64,000 nucleotides of DNA from Bacteroidota bacterium (GTDB lineage Bacteria > Bacteroidota > Ignavibacteria > Kapaibacteriales > Kapaibacteriaceae): the NCBI GenBank assembly GCA_018266735.1, contig JAFDZT010000007.1:231108-295107 (forward strand). Direction: 5' to 3'. The notes under the pieces were generated by a model. The model was not told the DNA's origin. It was given only the letters and a program-made list of their open reading frames with translations, and made no database searches. Positions within the stretch are counted from its first letter, which is position 1; every line of letters starts with the position of its first letter. Below, piece by piece: positions 7,910-15,488 of this stretch. The position numbers and the translations under genes are program-made.

Positions 7910-8554
7910 ATGAACGAAGAAAACCTACCTTTCGGTACTCCTGAAACAATGGAGCAGGTGCGTGAACTCGCTGATACATTAAGAACTCTATATGATCACA
8001 CCGACAAAATTCTCGATGTAGAGCTCCTCCTAGAGCGTGACCTTGAAATCACTCTGCTCCCGGTTCCCAGCTTACTTGAGGAAACCGGTGTTGAAGCAGT
8101 GCTTTGTTGGGACCTGAAAAATATCATGGTCGATAAAGCAAGACTTGACGATAGAAAATTCTGTAATCGTTTCCGTTTCTCTCTTGCACATGAGATCGGA
8201 CATGCAGTGATGCATCGTAATCTCGTGCATCTAATAAAGCCTGAAAGTATCGACGATTTCATCCTTAATGGCGATAGACTGAATTCAATGTTCTATGCTA
8301 TGCTTGAAGCGCAAGCAAATGAATTCGCAGGTCGTTTACTCGTTTCAAAAGAACATCTCGCTAATGAGATCGAATTTCGAAAGCCCTATATACAAGCGGC
8401 CGTTCGGATGGCGTCAGGCTCACGCAAAATGCTAGTTGATGTTCTTGCTGCTGGCCTTGCTGACAACTTCAAAGTATCAATTGAAGTGATGGCAATCCGA
8501 TTAAGAACAGAAGATGTGCTCTTTCCTTACCTCTCATCAACAAACCCGGAGTAA
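7910..8554 (+). CDS. ImmA/IrrE-family zinc metallopeptidase
   Basis: A 214-aa protein with the zincin motif HEIGHAVMH (H94, E95, H98) and a downstream ANEFAGRLL segment that supplies the third ligand in this family. ImmA/IrrE peptidases cleave or otherwise inactivate an adjacent XRE repressor in response to a signal such as DNA damage, switching on the genes of their operon. The ATG at 7910 starts 4 bp after the XRE stop codon; an upstream TTG in frame is less likely. It is followed 5 bp later by the sce7725/beta-like gene, so all three should be co-transcribed. Confidence 0.85.
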   Translation: MNEENLPFGTPETMEQVRELADTLRTLYDHTDKILDVELLLERDLEITLLPVPSLLEETGVEAVLCWDLKNIMVDKARLDDRKFCNRFRFSLAHEIGHAVMHRNLVHLIKPESIDDFILNGDRLNSMFYAMLEAQANEFAGRLLVSKEHLANEIEFRKPYIQAAVRMASGSRKMLVDVLAAGLADNFKVSIEVMAIRLRTEDVLFPYLSSTNPE

Positions 8555-8559
8555 AATCC

Positions 8560-9612
8560 ATGTACTATCCTGTACTGCAGATACGTGAAGATGAAATCGG
8601 GGCCTTAGCCTCCTTAACTTCAAACATTAAGGAGAGTGTTGTCCCTATCATGGAGCTTGTTGGGGTTGACGCGAAACACGAAGAGTTCCTCAAGAGCTTT
8701 CAGAAGCAATGGAAAAGCAACTACTATTTTGATGTTAGGCCTTACTATTCAGATGCCCGTAGATCTGATGAACACAAGAAGATCCTGTTAAAGACCATGT
8801 TGCCCAAAAATATCGATGACCCTTGCGACGTGATTCCTGTAATATACTTAGATGAGGGTGAGGACTTCACGTACAATGTTGGTGCATTGGCCGAGTCGAG
8901 GAAACAACGAGTTTGTCTACGACTTACTGCACAAGATCTTGCATCGAAAGACGATCTATCTTCAAGAGTGAAGCGATTCATCAACGATCTAAAACGACCT
9001 ACCAAAATGGTTGATCTCATTTACGACTATAGTCATTATGTGCGTTCTCATGACTTGAATCAAATGGCCAAGAACTTTGTTGCCAACAGAAATGCGATCT
9101 GGGCAATCGGCGAGTTTTCGAAGGAGATACTGCATGGATCTTGTATGCCGGCTGACATGACAGACATTTCCATAGGCACACACGTTGTGAATCGATTCGA
9201 ATACGAACTTTGGAAACTATGTCAAAGTACGTCCACAGGAAAGTCACTGCATTTCAGTGACAGAACCGTCATGTATCCCAAAATGCCACTTGTTTACGAA
9301 AAAGGTCAGTTCGTGAACATGACTGCGTCAGTTAAGTACACTACTAATGACAGCATTCGTATTTATCGCGGTGGGGTACTATTCAAAGGCAAGCATGGAG
9401 GACATCAACAGTACACCGCTCATGCAAAGAGCATTGTTAGTGACAACACCGTGTTTTCCGGTTCTGATTATTGCGAAGGTGACGAAAAAATCTTCACGTA
9501 CTCGCAAGAGGTCGTTGGCAAGAAGGGTAAAGTGGGAACTGGAAGTCCCAATTCTTGGCGGCGGGCATCAATGAATCATCACATGACGTTGGTTGCACTG
9601 CAATTGGAGTAG
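8560..9612 (+). CDS. Beta-protein / sce7725-family protein
   Basis: A 350-aa protein starting MYYPVLQIREDEIGAL, followed by VVPIMELVG, VIPVIYLDEG and FINDLKRPTKMVDLIYDY. This matches what I know of the 'beta family' and sce7725 proteins, large phage- and island-associated proteins of unknown biochemistry with a repeated alpha/beta (barrel-like) pattern. No catalytic motif is obvious. It is third in the XRE-ImmA operon and faces the sce7726-like gene, whose coding region overlaps its last 119 bp. The sce7725 and sce7726 names come from adjacent genes in other bacteria, so the neighbourhood supports the assignment. A host-defence role is possible but unproven. Confidence 0.6.
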   Translation: MYYPVLQIREDEIGALASLTSNIKESVVPIMELVGVDAKHEEFLKSFQKQWKSNYYFDVRPYYSDARRSDEHKKILLKTMLPKNIDDPCDVIPVIYLDEGEDFTYNVGALAESRKQRVCLRLTAQDLASKDDLSSRVKRFINDLKRPTKMVDLIYDYSHYVRSHDLNQMAKNFVANRNAIWAIGEFSKEILHGSCMPADMTDISIGTHVVNRFEYELWKLCQSTSTGKSLHFSDRTVMYPKMPLVYEKGQFVNMTASVKYTTNDSIRIYRGGVLFKGKHGGHQQYTAHAKSIVSDNTVFSGSDYCEGDEKIFTYSQEVVGKKGKVGTGSPNSWRRASMNHHMTLVALQLE

Positions 9613-10249
9613 AGAATCTCTTCCAAAGCATTTGCCTTGTTGCCGAAATAATACTGTTGGGCTGGACACAGGCAATTATCAATGCATTCAATTCTTGCTT
9701 TGTCATTGATTGAATACCACGTTGATGTCCGATGGCATCACAAACGAGCTCAATTAGTTCACGTTTCCACAGCAGCAACAAACAATCAGAGGCAGATACA
9801 TTTGGATTTTTCATTCCTGTTCTTACAACTCTATAACGAAGACCATTGTCTTCGTGAACAGCCCACCATTCAGGTACGATTTTCAAGGCAGCTTCAGTAT
9901 GAAGAGGAGAAACAACAATTGTCATCTTGTCAAAAGTTGAAGAGAACGCTTCTGACTGCTTTGGGAGTCTGAACAGAGAGTCCCTATCGGACTTCAGCTC
10001 ATATCCTGACAACGATCTCCTATTCACGGTAGCAATGTCTACTCGGTTTTCACCCATTCGAACACCAAACTCATGCACGACGACAGACTTTGTCCTACGT
10101 ATAGAACGGTAGATCCTTTTCTCGGATCGTCGTCGTAAGACTGCATCATTCGTCTGCATAAATACCGGCTCGCGCTTGAATTTGAACGATTCGATTTTTG
10201 GTGGCATGTTCTTTGACAATGGAAGACTCTGATTGAAGCATGACCTCAT
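9494..10249 (-). CDS. sce7726-family protein, PD-(D/E)XK nuclease-like
   Basis: A 251-aa product if the ATG at 10249 is used; internal ATGs at 10207 and 10159 are alternatives and the start is not settled. The core VHEFGVRMGENRVDIATV, followed by YELKSDRDSLFRL, matches the sce7726 family. It has the layout of a PD-(D/E)XK nuclease (D71, E84, K86 from the first ATG). The last 40 or so codons run antisense through the end of the convergent sce7725-like gene, and that tail looks like a low-quality extension, so the ancestral C-terminus may have been lost. It is divergent from the 59-aa gene at 10271. Confidence 0.65.
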   Translation of the reverse strand: MRSCFNQSLPLSKNMPPKIESFKFKREPVFMQTNDAVLRRRSEKRIYRSIRRTKSVVVHEFGVRMGENRVDIATVNRRSLSGYELKSDRDSLFRLPKQSEAFSSTFDKMTIVVSPLHTEAALKIVPEWWAVHEDNGLRYRVVRTGMKNPNVSASDCLLLLWKRELIELVCDAIGHQRGIQSMTKQELNALIIACVQPNSIISATRQMLWKRFSTPIAVQPTSCDDSLMPAAKNWDFQFPLYPSCQRPLAST

Positions 10250-10270
10250 GGTCGGAAAGGAGGCAATATT

Positions 10271-10450
10271 ATGGCAAGTAATACCGGCAAAGGTTCACGC
10301 ATCGGTCCAGTAAAGGGACGGTCACAAGTGAGATCTTCGAATGGACATTATGTCAAACGCGACACAAGTAACGGGCAGTTCATTGATGTCAAGTCAGATG
10401 ACAAACCATTCAAGGGTGTATCCAAAGAGCACGGCGGAAGCAAAGACTAA
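10271..10450 (+). CDS. Small basic glycine/lysine-rich protein (59 aa)
   Basis: A 59-aa ORF with an excellent ribosome-binding site (GGAAAGGAGG, 10254-10263). It starts MASNTGKGSRIGPVKGRSQV and continues with NGHYVKRDTSNGQF and KPFKGVSKE. I recognise the pattern GKGxRxGxVKGRSQ...KRDxxxGxF...FKGVxKE as that of small conserved proteins found beside beta/sce7725-type genes, although I cannot name a family. It is rich in K, G and S and lacks a hydrophobic core, so it may bind nucleic acid or a partner protein. It diverges from the sce7726-like gene across only 21 bp. Confidence 0.75.
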   Translation: MASNTGKGSRIGPVKGRSQVRSSNGHYVKRDTSNGQFIDVKSDDKPFKGVSKEHGGSKD

Positions 10451-10651
10451 GTAGTCGTATACTTTGATCTTTGAACTTTGTTCCACAATCCTTCAGAGTC
10501 TTTCATTGTCAGAGAACATGCTATTGCGAGTTGAATACTCGTACGGGAAACAACGCAGTGAACCCCGTGATGAACCTAGCGGAGCGCAATATAAGAGAAT
10601 TATATTCTGTGCGATTTCTTGCCTGCTGTCTTTACGGGCTTCACAACTACA
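10451..10651. other. Non-coding spacer with a 7-bp inverted repeat
   Basis: I see no credible gene here. An AT-rich inverted repeat, AATATAA-gagaa-TTATATT, lies at 10588-10606, and three CTTTG motifs follow each other at about 10462-10485. Either could be a regulatory site or simply AT-rich sequence. Confidence 0.3.
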
Positions 10652-11092
10652 TTATGTCGTCAGTGGGATAGTAAACATTGGAAGTAAGAACGGAGCATGC
10701 TTACTCGTCAACGTCGTCACGTACATTCCTTCTCTAAGGAATGGAATCAACGTGTAGATCGCATTGTTACGTGCCCACAGTTCAAGTCTTGCGCTGTCGT
10801 ATTCATTGCCACGATAAGCGAACCTTCCGATGATAACGTACTCAAAGGTGTACAAAGGCTCATCAAGGTCAAAACCAACTTTAACAGCCAATTCGACCGT
10901 GATTTCCCTCTTCGCTTCATCGATGCTGACGGTTCTGCCTGAGATCTTACATGCGTCCCGAATCGCATCTATATCCTCAGGCGTGCTGACCTTATCAGAC
11001 TTGATCTCAAACGCGACTTTGGACAAGTTGATCTCAACAAGCTGCACATCGCTATGCTCCAAGGCGAGCTCATGTTTCGTTGTTGTACTCAT
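10652..11092 (-). CDS. SecB-like protein
   Basis: A 146-aa beta-rich protein. The C-terminal part (RFAYRGNEYDSARLELWARNN, IYTLIPFLREGMY, then PLTT) resembles the end of SecB, where an L.PYxRE helix is followed by a proline-rich LPPxxF segment. SecB-like proteins hold client proteins unfolded for export, and solitary ones accompany some toxin-antitoxin systems. Similarity is judged by eye only. It overlaps the upstream membrane-protein gene by 4 bp (ATGA), indicating translational coupling, so its client or partner may be the protein encoded at 11089-11589. Confidence 0.45.
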   Translation of the reverse strand: MSTTTKHELALEHSDVQLVEINLSKVAFEIKSDKVSTPEDIDAIRDACKISGRTVSIDEAKREITVELAVKVGFDLDEPLYTFEYVIIGRFAYRGNEYDSARLELWARNNAIYTLIPFLREGMYVTTLTSKHAPFLLPMFTIPLTT

Positions 11093-11589
11093 GCTGCTGC
11101 TGAATATTGGGGTGGTTCTGACTTTACGACTTCAGCCATCTGCTCGTCTTGTTCGATGATCATTGGGATGGCGTATTGAGGTTTAAAAGTGAATTGGAAC
11201 CTGTATGAGTGCAATGACGTGTTGCGATTCATTCGAACTTCAACCAACAAACGATCCCTCGTGAATCCAAATGCAGCATCGATTCCGGTGTCGATGAAGT
11301 TGAGAGGAACACCTGAATTAACAAGCGATTCATAATCACCGTTAATTGCAGGAAGCGTATCACTATGCGATTCCCTAGCGAATGCTAGAACATCAATCGT
11401 TCGATTGACAATCGCGATACTAGAACGATGCACAAGCTTGCTCTTAGCCAATCGAACCAACATCAACTGGAAAGATCTTGAAATGAGTGTAACAATTGGT
11501 CGTAGCAAAGGACCAACTATTACGACCAACACCAACCCTACTATTAGAGCCCATGTTGGGTTACCAAGGAATGAGAACAGGTCGTTCAT
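11089..11589 (-). CDS. Membrane-anchored protein of unknown function
   Basis: A 166-aa protein with one strong N-terminal membrane helix (WALIVGLVLVVIVGPLLRPIV, about residues 13-33), followed by a soluble domain of about 125 residues that looks mainly beta (DRLLVEVRMNRN, YRFQFTF). I do not recognise the family. It is translationally coupled to the SecB-like gene downstream. The soluble domain may be on the cytoplasmic side, but the topology cannot be decided from the charges. Confidence 0.55.
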   Translation of the reverse strand: MNDLFSFLGNPTWALIVGLVLVVIVGPLLRPIVTLISRSFQLMLVRLAKSKLVHRSSIAIVNRTIDVLAFARESHSDTLPAINGDYESLVNSGVPLNFIDTGIDAAFGFTRDRLLVEVRMNRNTSLHSYRFQFTFKPQYAIPMIIEQDEQMAEVVKSEPPQYSAAA

Positions 11590-11607
11590 GTGATTACAAC
11601 TTCATTG

Positions 11608-11943
11608 TCAGTTCAGGTTTTTAGCAATTGATGCTTTCTCAACTTCGAGCGTTTTGCCGACGTTGTTCGCCCAATGCATGATTCGGATTCTTACAGCCTC
11701 CCATAAGCCAATCCTGTCGAGTATCAAGACGACAAGTGAGACAATCAATTTCAGCCAACCATCAAAGAAGTTGCTCCAGCCTTGAATGTATGGAAGTGCT
11801 GCCGCAGAATCTTTTGAGTGGAATATTGCAACACAGGCCACAAAAGTACTGCAAACAAAATACATAATCACCAATATTGCGGATAGTGTCGTTACGGAAG
11901 CCCACTGCATCCCCACTGTAGTTTGATCAGGACCTGTGCCCAT
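11608..11943 (-). CDS. Small two-helix membrane protein
   Basis: A 111-aa product from the ATG at 11941-11943, chosen because AGAAAGGAG lies just upstream; a longer frame to 12120 has no such site and runs into the integrase 3' end. Two hydrophobic stretches are visible, TTLSAILVIMYFVCSTFVACVA (about residues 18-39) and LKLIVSLVVLILDRIG (about 64-79), followed by a helical tail rich in basic residues. Function is unknown. It lies 18 bp upstream of the 166-aa membrane protein gene, and the three genes from here to 10652 look like one leftward unit. Confidence 0.6.
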   Translation of the reverse strand: MGTGPDQTTVGMQWASVTTLSAILVIMYFVCSTFVACVAIFHSKDSAAALPYIQGWSNFFDGWLKLIVSLVVLILDRIGLWEAVRIRIMHWANNVGKTLEVEKASIAKNLN

Positions 11944-11992
11944 TACCACTCCTTTCTGGAATTCTCTTCCTTCAGCAATCCCAATTGAACGA

Positions 11993-13090
11993 TTAAGTAA
12001 TACTCTCAAGTCCATCCAACACGTTCCGGAGCCGTGTTGTGTCGGAGTATGTGTAGCTGTCGATCGTCGTTTTGATGTCGCTGTGTCGCATGAGCTTCTG
12101 ACGATCGGCCATATCGACATTCCCCCGCTTCAACCGGTCTTGGAACGTCTTACGGAACACATGGAAACCTCCGTGCGATTCGATCTCGAGGTCGACAAAT
12201 GCTTCGTGCAGCATGCGCGTAAGCGCAGAGCGAGCACCGTTGTTCCAACGAAACAATTCATCACGATTTTTCGGGAGCTTGTCCAGAATCGCGCGGACTT
12301 CACGCGATATGGGGATGAGCTCCGGGTTTCGTCGTGACTTGTTCGGAACGACAAAGGCATCGTCGACAATGTGCGATCGACACATCTTCAACGCTTCGTT
12401 GATTCGTGCTCCCGTTGCTATGAGGAAGCGCAGCAGTAGTGCAAACTCCTTGTACGCTCCCTTGTAGTCTGGGCGTAGTAGTGAATCGTCCTTGTTCTCG
12501 AAATGCCGAATGAGATTCTTGCAGATGTCGTCGGAGTAGATCCGTACGACCTTCTGGCCACCTTTGCGTTTGTACTGCGAAACGTCGGGCAGCTCGTTGA
12601 TCATTTTCTTCTTGAATGCCCACCGTACGAAGACAGACAAATTCCGAAGGTGGATGTTCACCGACGTCGGTGCGTACTCCTTGTGCTTCTTCACCCACTG
12701 CTCGATCTGACGTTCAATGTCGGGTCCGGACATCATGCCGTTCGTGGTCAGGATGCTCCGGATCGACTTGAGATATTGCTTCTTGGTCTGCTCCTGCTTG
12801 TCCGTTGCATCCATGTAGCGCTCAAAGGCCGTGATAGCGTCCTTGTACAGGATTCCGGTGTGCTCTTCCTGCCCTTGCTCTTGCCGAGCCGTCGGAAGGC
12901 CTTTGTGACGGCGATAGACGTCCCAGAGAAGCTCTTCGGCCATCCTGCGGCCGACCTTCGTGTCGGGCAGTCCGGTGGACATGCGCACGCCTTTGAACTC
13001 GATGTAGAGTCTCGAGCAATTGGCCTGTTTGAAGATCGAGCCCGGATAGGACTTGAACTTGCGCGGCTGCTTCTTTGAAACCTCTGGCAC
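11993..13090 (-). CDS. Tyrosine-recombinase integrase of the element
   Basis: A 365-aa phage-type integrase. The N-terminal part has an arm-binding-like segment (about 1-75), then a SAM-like core-binding domain (about 80-170). The catalytic domain shows the full set of active-site residues: R229 in ATGARINEAL, K251 candidate, H310 and R313 in HVFRKTF, H336 in LMRHSD and the nucleophile Y346. It should catalyse insertion into, and with a directionality factor excision from, the 43-bp tRNA-Lys core. It lies about 4.8 kb from attL rather than next to it, with the accessory genes in between. It follows the repressor gene by 6 bp and is probably co-transcribed with it. Confidence 0.92.
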   Translation of the reverse strand: MPEVSKKQPRKFKSYPGSIFKQANCSRLYIEFKGVRMSTGLPDTKVGRRMAEELLWDVYRRHKGLPTARQEQGQEEHTGILYKDAITAFERYMDATDKQEQTKKQYLKSIRSILTTNGMMSGPDIERQIEQWVKKHKEYAPTSVNIHLRNLSVFVRWAFKKKMINELPDVSQYKRKGGQKVVRIYSDDICKNLIRHFENKDDSLLRPDYKGAYKEFALLLRFLIATGARINEALKMCRSHIVDDAFVVPNKSRRNPELIPISREVRAILDKLPKNRDELFRWNNGARSALTRMLHEAFVDLEIESHGGFHVFRKTFQDRLKRGNVDMADRQKLMRHSDIKTTIDSYTYSDTTRLRNVLDGLESIT

Positions 13091-13096
13091 GGTTTT

Positions 13097-13546
13097 TTAC
13101 TCCTTCTCGGCCTTAGCCCCGCCTCGTGCCTTTCGGATCGGCGCGGATTTTCCCACCGGTAGCAATGCGCCGGTGTCCGTGAACTCGCCGACGTGAGCGC
13201 GCTCAGCGTCGAGAGCCGACCTGAGATCGTCTGTCATCAAGTCATCGTCGACGGTGACTGTCACCTCTTTCTTCAGGATCCGCACCGCGATCCTCTTTCG
13301 GAGCTCCTGTCCGGCCGGCGTCGCCGCGAACATCGGACCTTCACCGAGCAAGAGCCAATTGATGTTGAATCCAAACTCGGCAACACGGGCCAATACCTCT
13401 GCACCGGGGTATCCATTGCCGTGAGTGTACCTGTATAGCTGCGAGGTGGAAGACATTTTCCACTCATAGCACGCTTGTAGTTGCGTGTTAAAAGTGAGTG
13501 ATACCAATGCTCCGAACCTACTTGCAAATGTCGTCTTGGGGTCCAT
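13097..13546 (-). CDS. CI-like repressor with HTH domain
   Basis: A 149-aa protein (ATG at 13546; an in-frame ATG at 13570 is possible). The first 75 residues resemble phage HTH regulators: an initial helix, ACYEWKMSSTSQLYRYTHGNGYPG as the helix-turn-helix region, and the conserved NINWLLLGEGPMF segment that ends such domains. The C-terminal half is low-complexity and charged, with no visible S24 protease, so it is not a standard LexA-type cleavable repressor. It is divergent from the 13660 gene and precedes the integrase, the position of a lysogeny repressor. A 15-bp palindrome abuts its start. Confidence 0.7.
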   Translation of the reverse strand: MDPKTTFASRFGALVSLTFNTQLQACYEWKMSSTSQLYRYTHGNGYPGAEVLARVAEFGFNINWLLLGEGPMFAATPAGQELRKRIAVRILKKEVTVTVDDDLMTDDLRSALDAERAHVGEFTDTGALLPVGKSAPIRKARGGAKAEKE

Positions 13547-13547
13547 G

Positions 13548-13603
13548 TGGAAAACTTTTCCATATCGCATCTTGACATGCTGTTGTCAGTATGCTGATAT
13601 TTG
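13548..13603. promoter_or_regulatory. Lysogeny-switch control region: operator palindrome and rightward promoter
   Basis: TGGAAAACTTTTCCA (13548-13562) is a perfect palindrome around a central C, next to the repressor start codon. Rightward, TTGACA (13572-13577) is followed after 18 bp by GATATTTG (13596-13603), a 7/8 match to TAnnTTTG. A related imperfect copy, GTGGAA-n6-TTCCAC (13446-13463), lies inside the repressor gene. The arrangement fits a repressor-controlled early promoter, inferred by analogy with phage switches. Confidence 0.5.
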
Positions 13604-13659
13604 TACGTTGTTATGAGCATGCGCCGATCGTGCTCAACTATCGGACACAGGAGAGCAAA

Positions 13660-14112
13660 ATGCGAGTAAACGAGAAACCATCCAAGTCCAAAGTGATTGG
13701 ACACCCCCGACTGCCCAACGCGGCAGATGACGAAGCACTCATCGAACGGCTAGGACGGGTCTTTGGAATGATCTTCAGGACACGAGCTGATGCGTCGGTA
13801 ATTGTTGGCGTGACAACAGGTCAGATCTCCAACTACGTCAAAGGGTCTTTTCTCCCTTCCATTGCCGTGTTCTATCGGCTCGTGCATCTTGGTATCAGTG
13901 CAGATTGGCTCCTCACTGAATCTGGCACAATGTTCACGAACAATGAAGCCGGAGACCGTCTTTACAAAATGGTCCAGCGCGGAGAGAAGCTCACAATTGA
14001 CGATCACTTTGCTTCATACTTCGCAAGTCAGCAATCACGAACAGAAGTAGCTCCAGCAACGCTCCCAATGAATGCGAGCGAGCCAATAGGTCTATTTGGA
14101 GCAACAGCGTGA
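13660..14112 (+). CDS. HTH regulator (Cro-like position)
   Basis: A 150-aa protein starting at the ATG at 13660, supported by CAGGAGAG upstream. After a basic tail, residues about 20-85 form an XRE-like helix-turn-helix (MIFRTRADASVIVGVTTGQI, then VKGSFLP and LGISADWLLTESGTMF). The LGISADWLL.E.G.MF ending is shared with the repressor at 13097 and the next gene, so the three are paralogous in layout. As the first gene of the rightward operon, facing the repressor, it is positioned like Cro. It overlaps the next gene by 4 bp (GTGA). Confidence 0.7.
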   Translation: MRVNEKPSKSKVIGHPRLPNAADDEALIERLGRVFGMIFRTRADASVIVGVTTGQISNYVKGSFLPSIAVFYRLVHLGISADWLLTESGTMFTNNEAGDRLYKMVQRGEKLTIDDHFASYFASQQSRTEVAPATLPMNASEPIGLFGATA

Positions 14113-14489
14113 GAAAGGGTCTGACCGAAACTGAGGTCCTAGAATTCCAAACACGAATTCGCACGTTCTTCGAGAAGACATTTGCAAACCAGATTGTAGC
14201 ATGTGTTGTACTGTCAATGAGTGCTCCAAGCCAATTGCGTGGCTATACGAGAATTGGATACACTCCCCATTTTGACGTGCTCGTGTCTATGTCGCGACTC
14301 GGTATCAACCTCAACTGGTTGCTCCTTGGTGTTGGCGAGCAGTGGACCGACAGCCCCAACGCGAAGAAAGTGCAAGCCCTTCTCGCTTCCGGATCGAAGA
14401 TCACGATCGAATACTACTACCGCGAACTCGCCGCACCTGCTACAAGTGCGGCACCATCTCAAACCCAACCCCATAAGGATTTGCCATGA
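14109..14489 (+). CDS. Second rightward HTH regulator
   Basis: A 126-aa protein with the same layout as its neighbour: an N-terminal helix, a degenerate HTH region (VLSMSAPSQLRGYTRIGYTP) and the closing LGINLNWLLLGVGEQW segment, then a variable tail. The start is GTG at 14109, overlapping the stop of the preceding gene, and its end overlaps the next ATG by 4 bp, so translation is probably coupled throughout. The family is a phage HTH type. What it regulates cannot be told from the sequence, although repeated duplication of this fold suggests layered control of early genes. Confidence 0.6.
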   Translation: MRKGLTETEVLEFQTRIRTFFEKTFANQIVACVVLSMSAPSQLRGYTRIGYTPHFDVLVSMSRLGINLNWLLLGVGEQWTDSPNAKKVQALLASGSKITIEYYYRELAAPATSAAPSQTQPHKDLP

Positions 14490-15205
14490 ACATCATCGGC
14501 AACGGAGGCGTCATTGCGCCTCACCCACCGGCTGCGGCTCCCAGTCAGCCTGTGGAACAACCGGCAACGGACAACGGCACATTGCTCGAGACATCGGACG
14601 CAAACGTGATCAGCGTCGATCACCAAGTGGCCACAGTCCTCACGTCGGAGATTCATTTGCCGATCCGGTTTCACTTCGGATGTACGGCAATCTCATTGGC
14701 ACATCTCGAGGGCAAGTCACCTGCAGAGATCGAAGAGCTGGTACGCGACTACTACATGCGCGTGTTCGCCGCCATGGAGAAGACGACATCGTTTCATCTT
14801 CTGCGCGAGGTGTTCCATCAGGTTCTCACCGATGCTTATCAGGACGTCAGAGCTCAGGATGAACAAGGCAATCTCGCGGTGCAGCTTCTCCTGCAGATGG
14901 ATTCCATCGCCTTCCCCAAAGTCGAGCCACAGGCCGGCTCGTACTACGTGGCTAATCAGTCGCGACTCATTGATCCGCCGAAGCCCGCAGACGAGCTTCT
15001 TGCGAAGCTGCAAGGCACGGAAAGCGAAACAACTTCGCCGACCGCCCAATCCAATGGCGACGATATTGCCAACGAAGATCCCCAGACATCAGATCAGTTA
15101 ACCGCCGACGGTGGCGACGCAGAAGCCTCAACCCCGGGTGAAAGCGTCGATGCAACAACAGCACCGAGCACAGGCACCACCTCGGCACCGGAGGCGGTCA
15201 ACTGA
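14486..15205 (+). CDS. Hypothetical early protein with acidic tail (239 aa)
   Basis: A 239-aa soluble protein of unknown family. The N-terminal 30 residues are proline/alanine-rich, the middle (about 45-170) is a compact alpha-rich domain (IRFHFGCTAISLAHL, EIEELVRDYYMRVFAAM, HLLREVFHQVLTDAYQDV). The last 65 residues are acidic and T/S-rich, with no predicted fold. Coupling by ATGA to the HTH gene before it and its place ahead of the excisionase-like gene suggest an early regulatory or recombination-accessory role. This is inference from position. Confidence 0.55.
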   Translation: MNIIGNGGVIAPHPPAAAPSQPVEQPATDNGTLLETSDANVISVDHQVATVLTSEIHLPIRFHFGCTAISLAHLEGKSPAEIEELVRDYYMRVFAAMEKTTSFHLLREVFHQVLTDAYQDVRAQDEQGNLAVQLLLQMDSIAFPKVEPQAGSYYVANQSRLIDPPKPADELLAKLQGTESETTSPTAQSNGDDIANEDPQTSDQLTADGGDAEASTPGESVDATTAPSTGTTSAPEAVN

Positions 15206-15206
15206 A

Positions 15207-15488
15207 ATGCGCCGGCAGTGCACCATAGAGGATAGCCTATGGACTCGCCCGTTCGCGGCGAAGTACATCGGAATCTCCGTTAGCAGCTTACAAAAGCTCA
15301 TGTTCAATGGTGCACTGCCGTATTGTTATCCCTTCCCCGACAACGAACTCGATGTGCGCCTCTTCCGCGAAGACGTGATCGCCTATCGCGAGCGCATGCG
15401 TGAAGACTCCCTACGGCTGCAGCGCAAGGCTGCGAGCCATTTCACATCGAGGTCACAACTCTACCAACGCAGGAACTACCATGACTGA
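15207..15488 (+). CDS. Excisionase-like HTH protein (candidate directionality factor)
   Basis: A 93-aa protein from the ATG at 15207, one base after the preceding stop. Residues about 7-65 follow the MerR/excisionase pattern: SLWTRPFAAKYIGISVSSLQ (helix-turn-helix), a wing region containing PYCYPFPDNEL, then LFREDVIAYRERMRED. This matches the 'helix-turn-helix domain 17' style of small DNA-binding proteins used as recombination directionality factors. A basic tail follows. As it is encoded in the early operon of an integrated element, an excision role is reasonable but unproven. It overlaps the next gene by 8 bp. Confidence 0.6.
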   Translation: MRRQCTIEDSLWTRPFAAKYIGISVSSLQKLMFNGALPYCYPFPDNELDVRLFREDVIAYRERMREDSLRLQRKAASHFTSRSQLYQRRNYHD

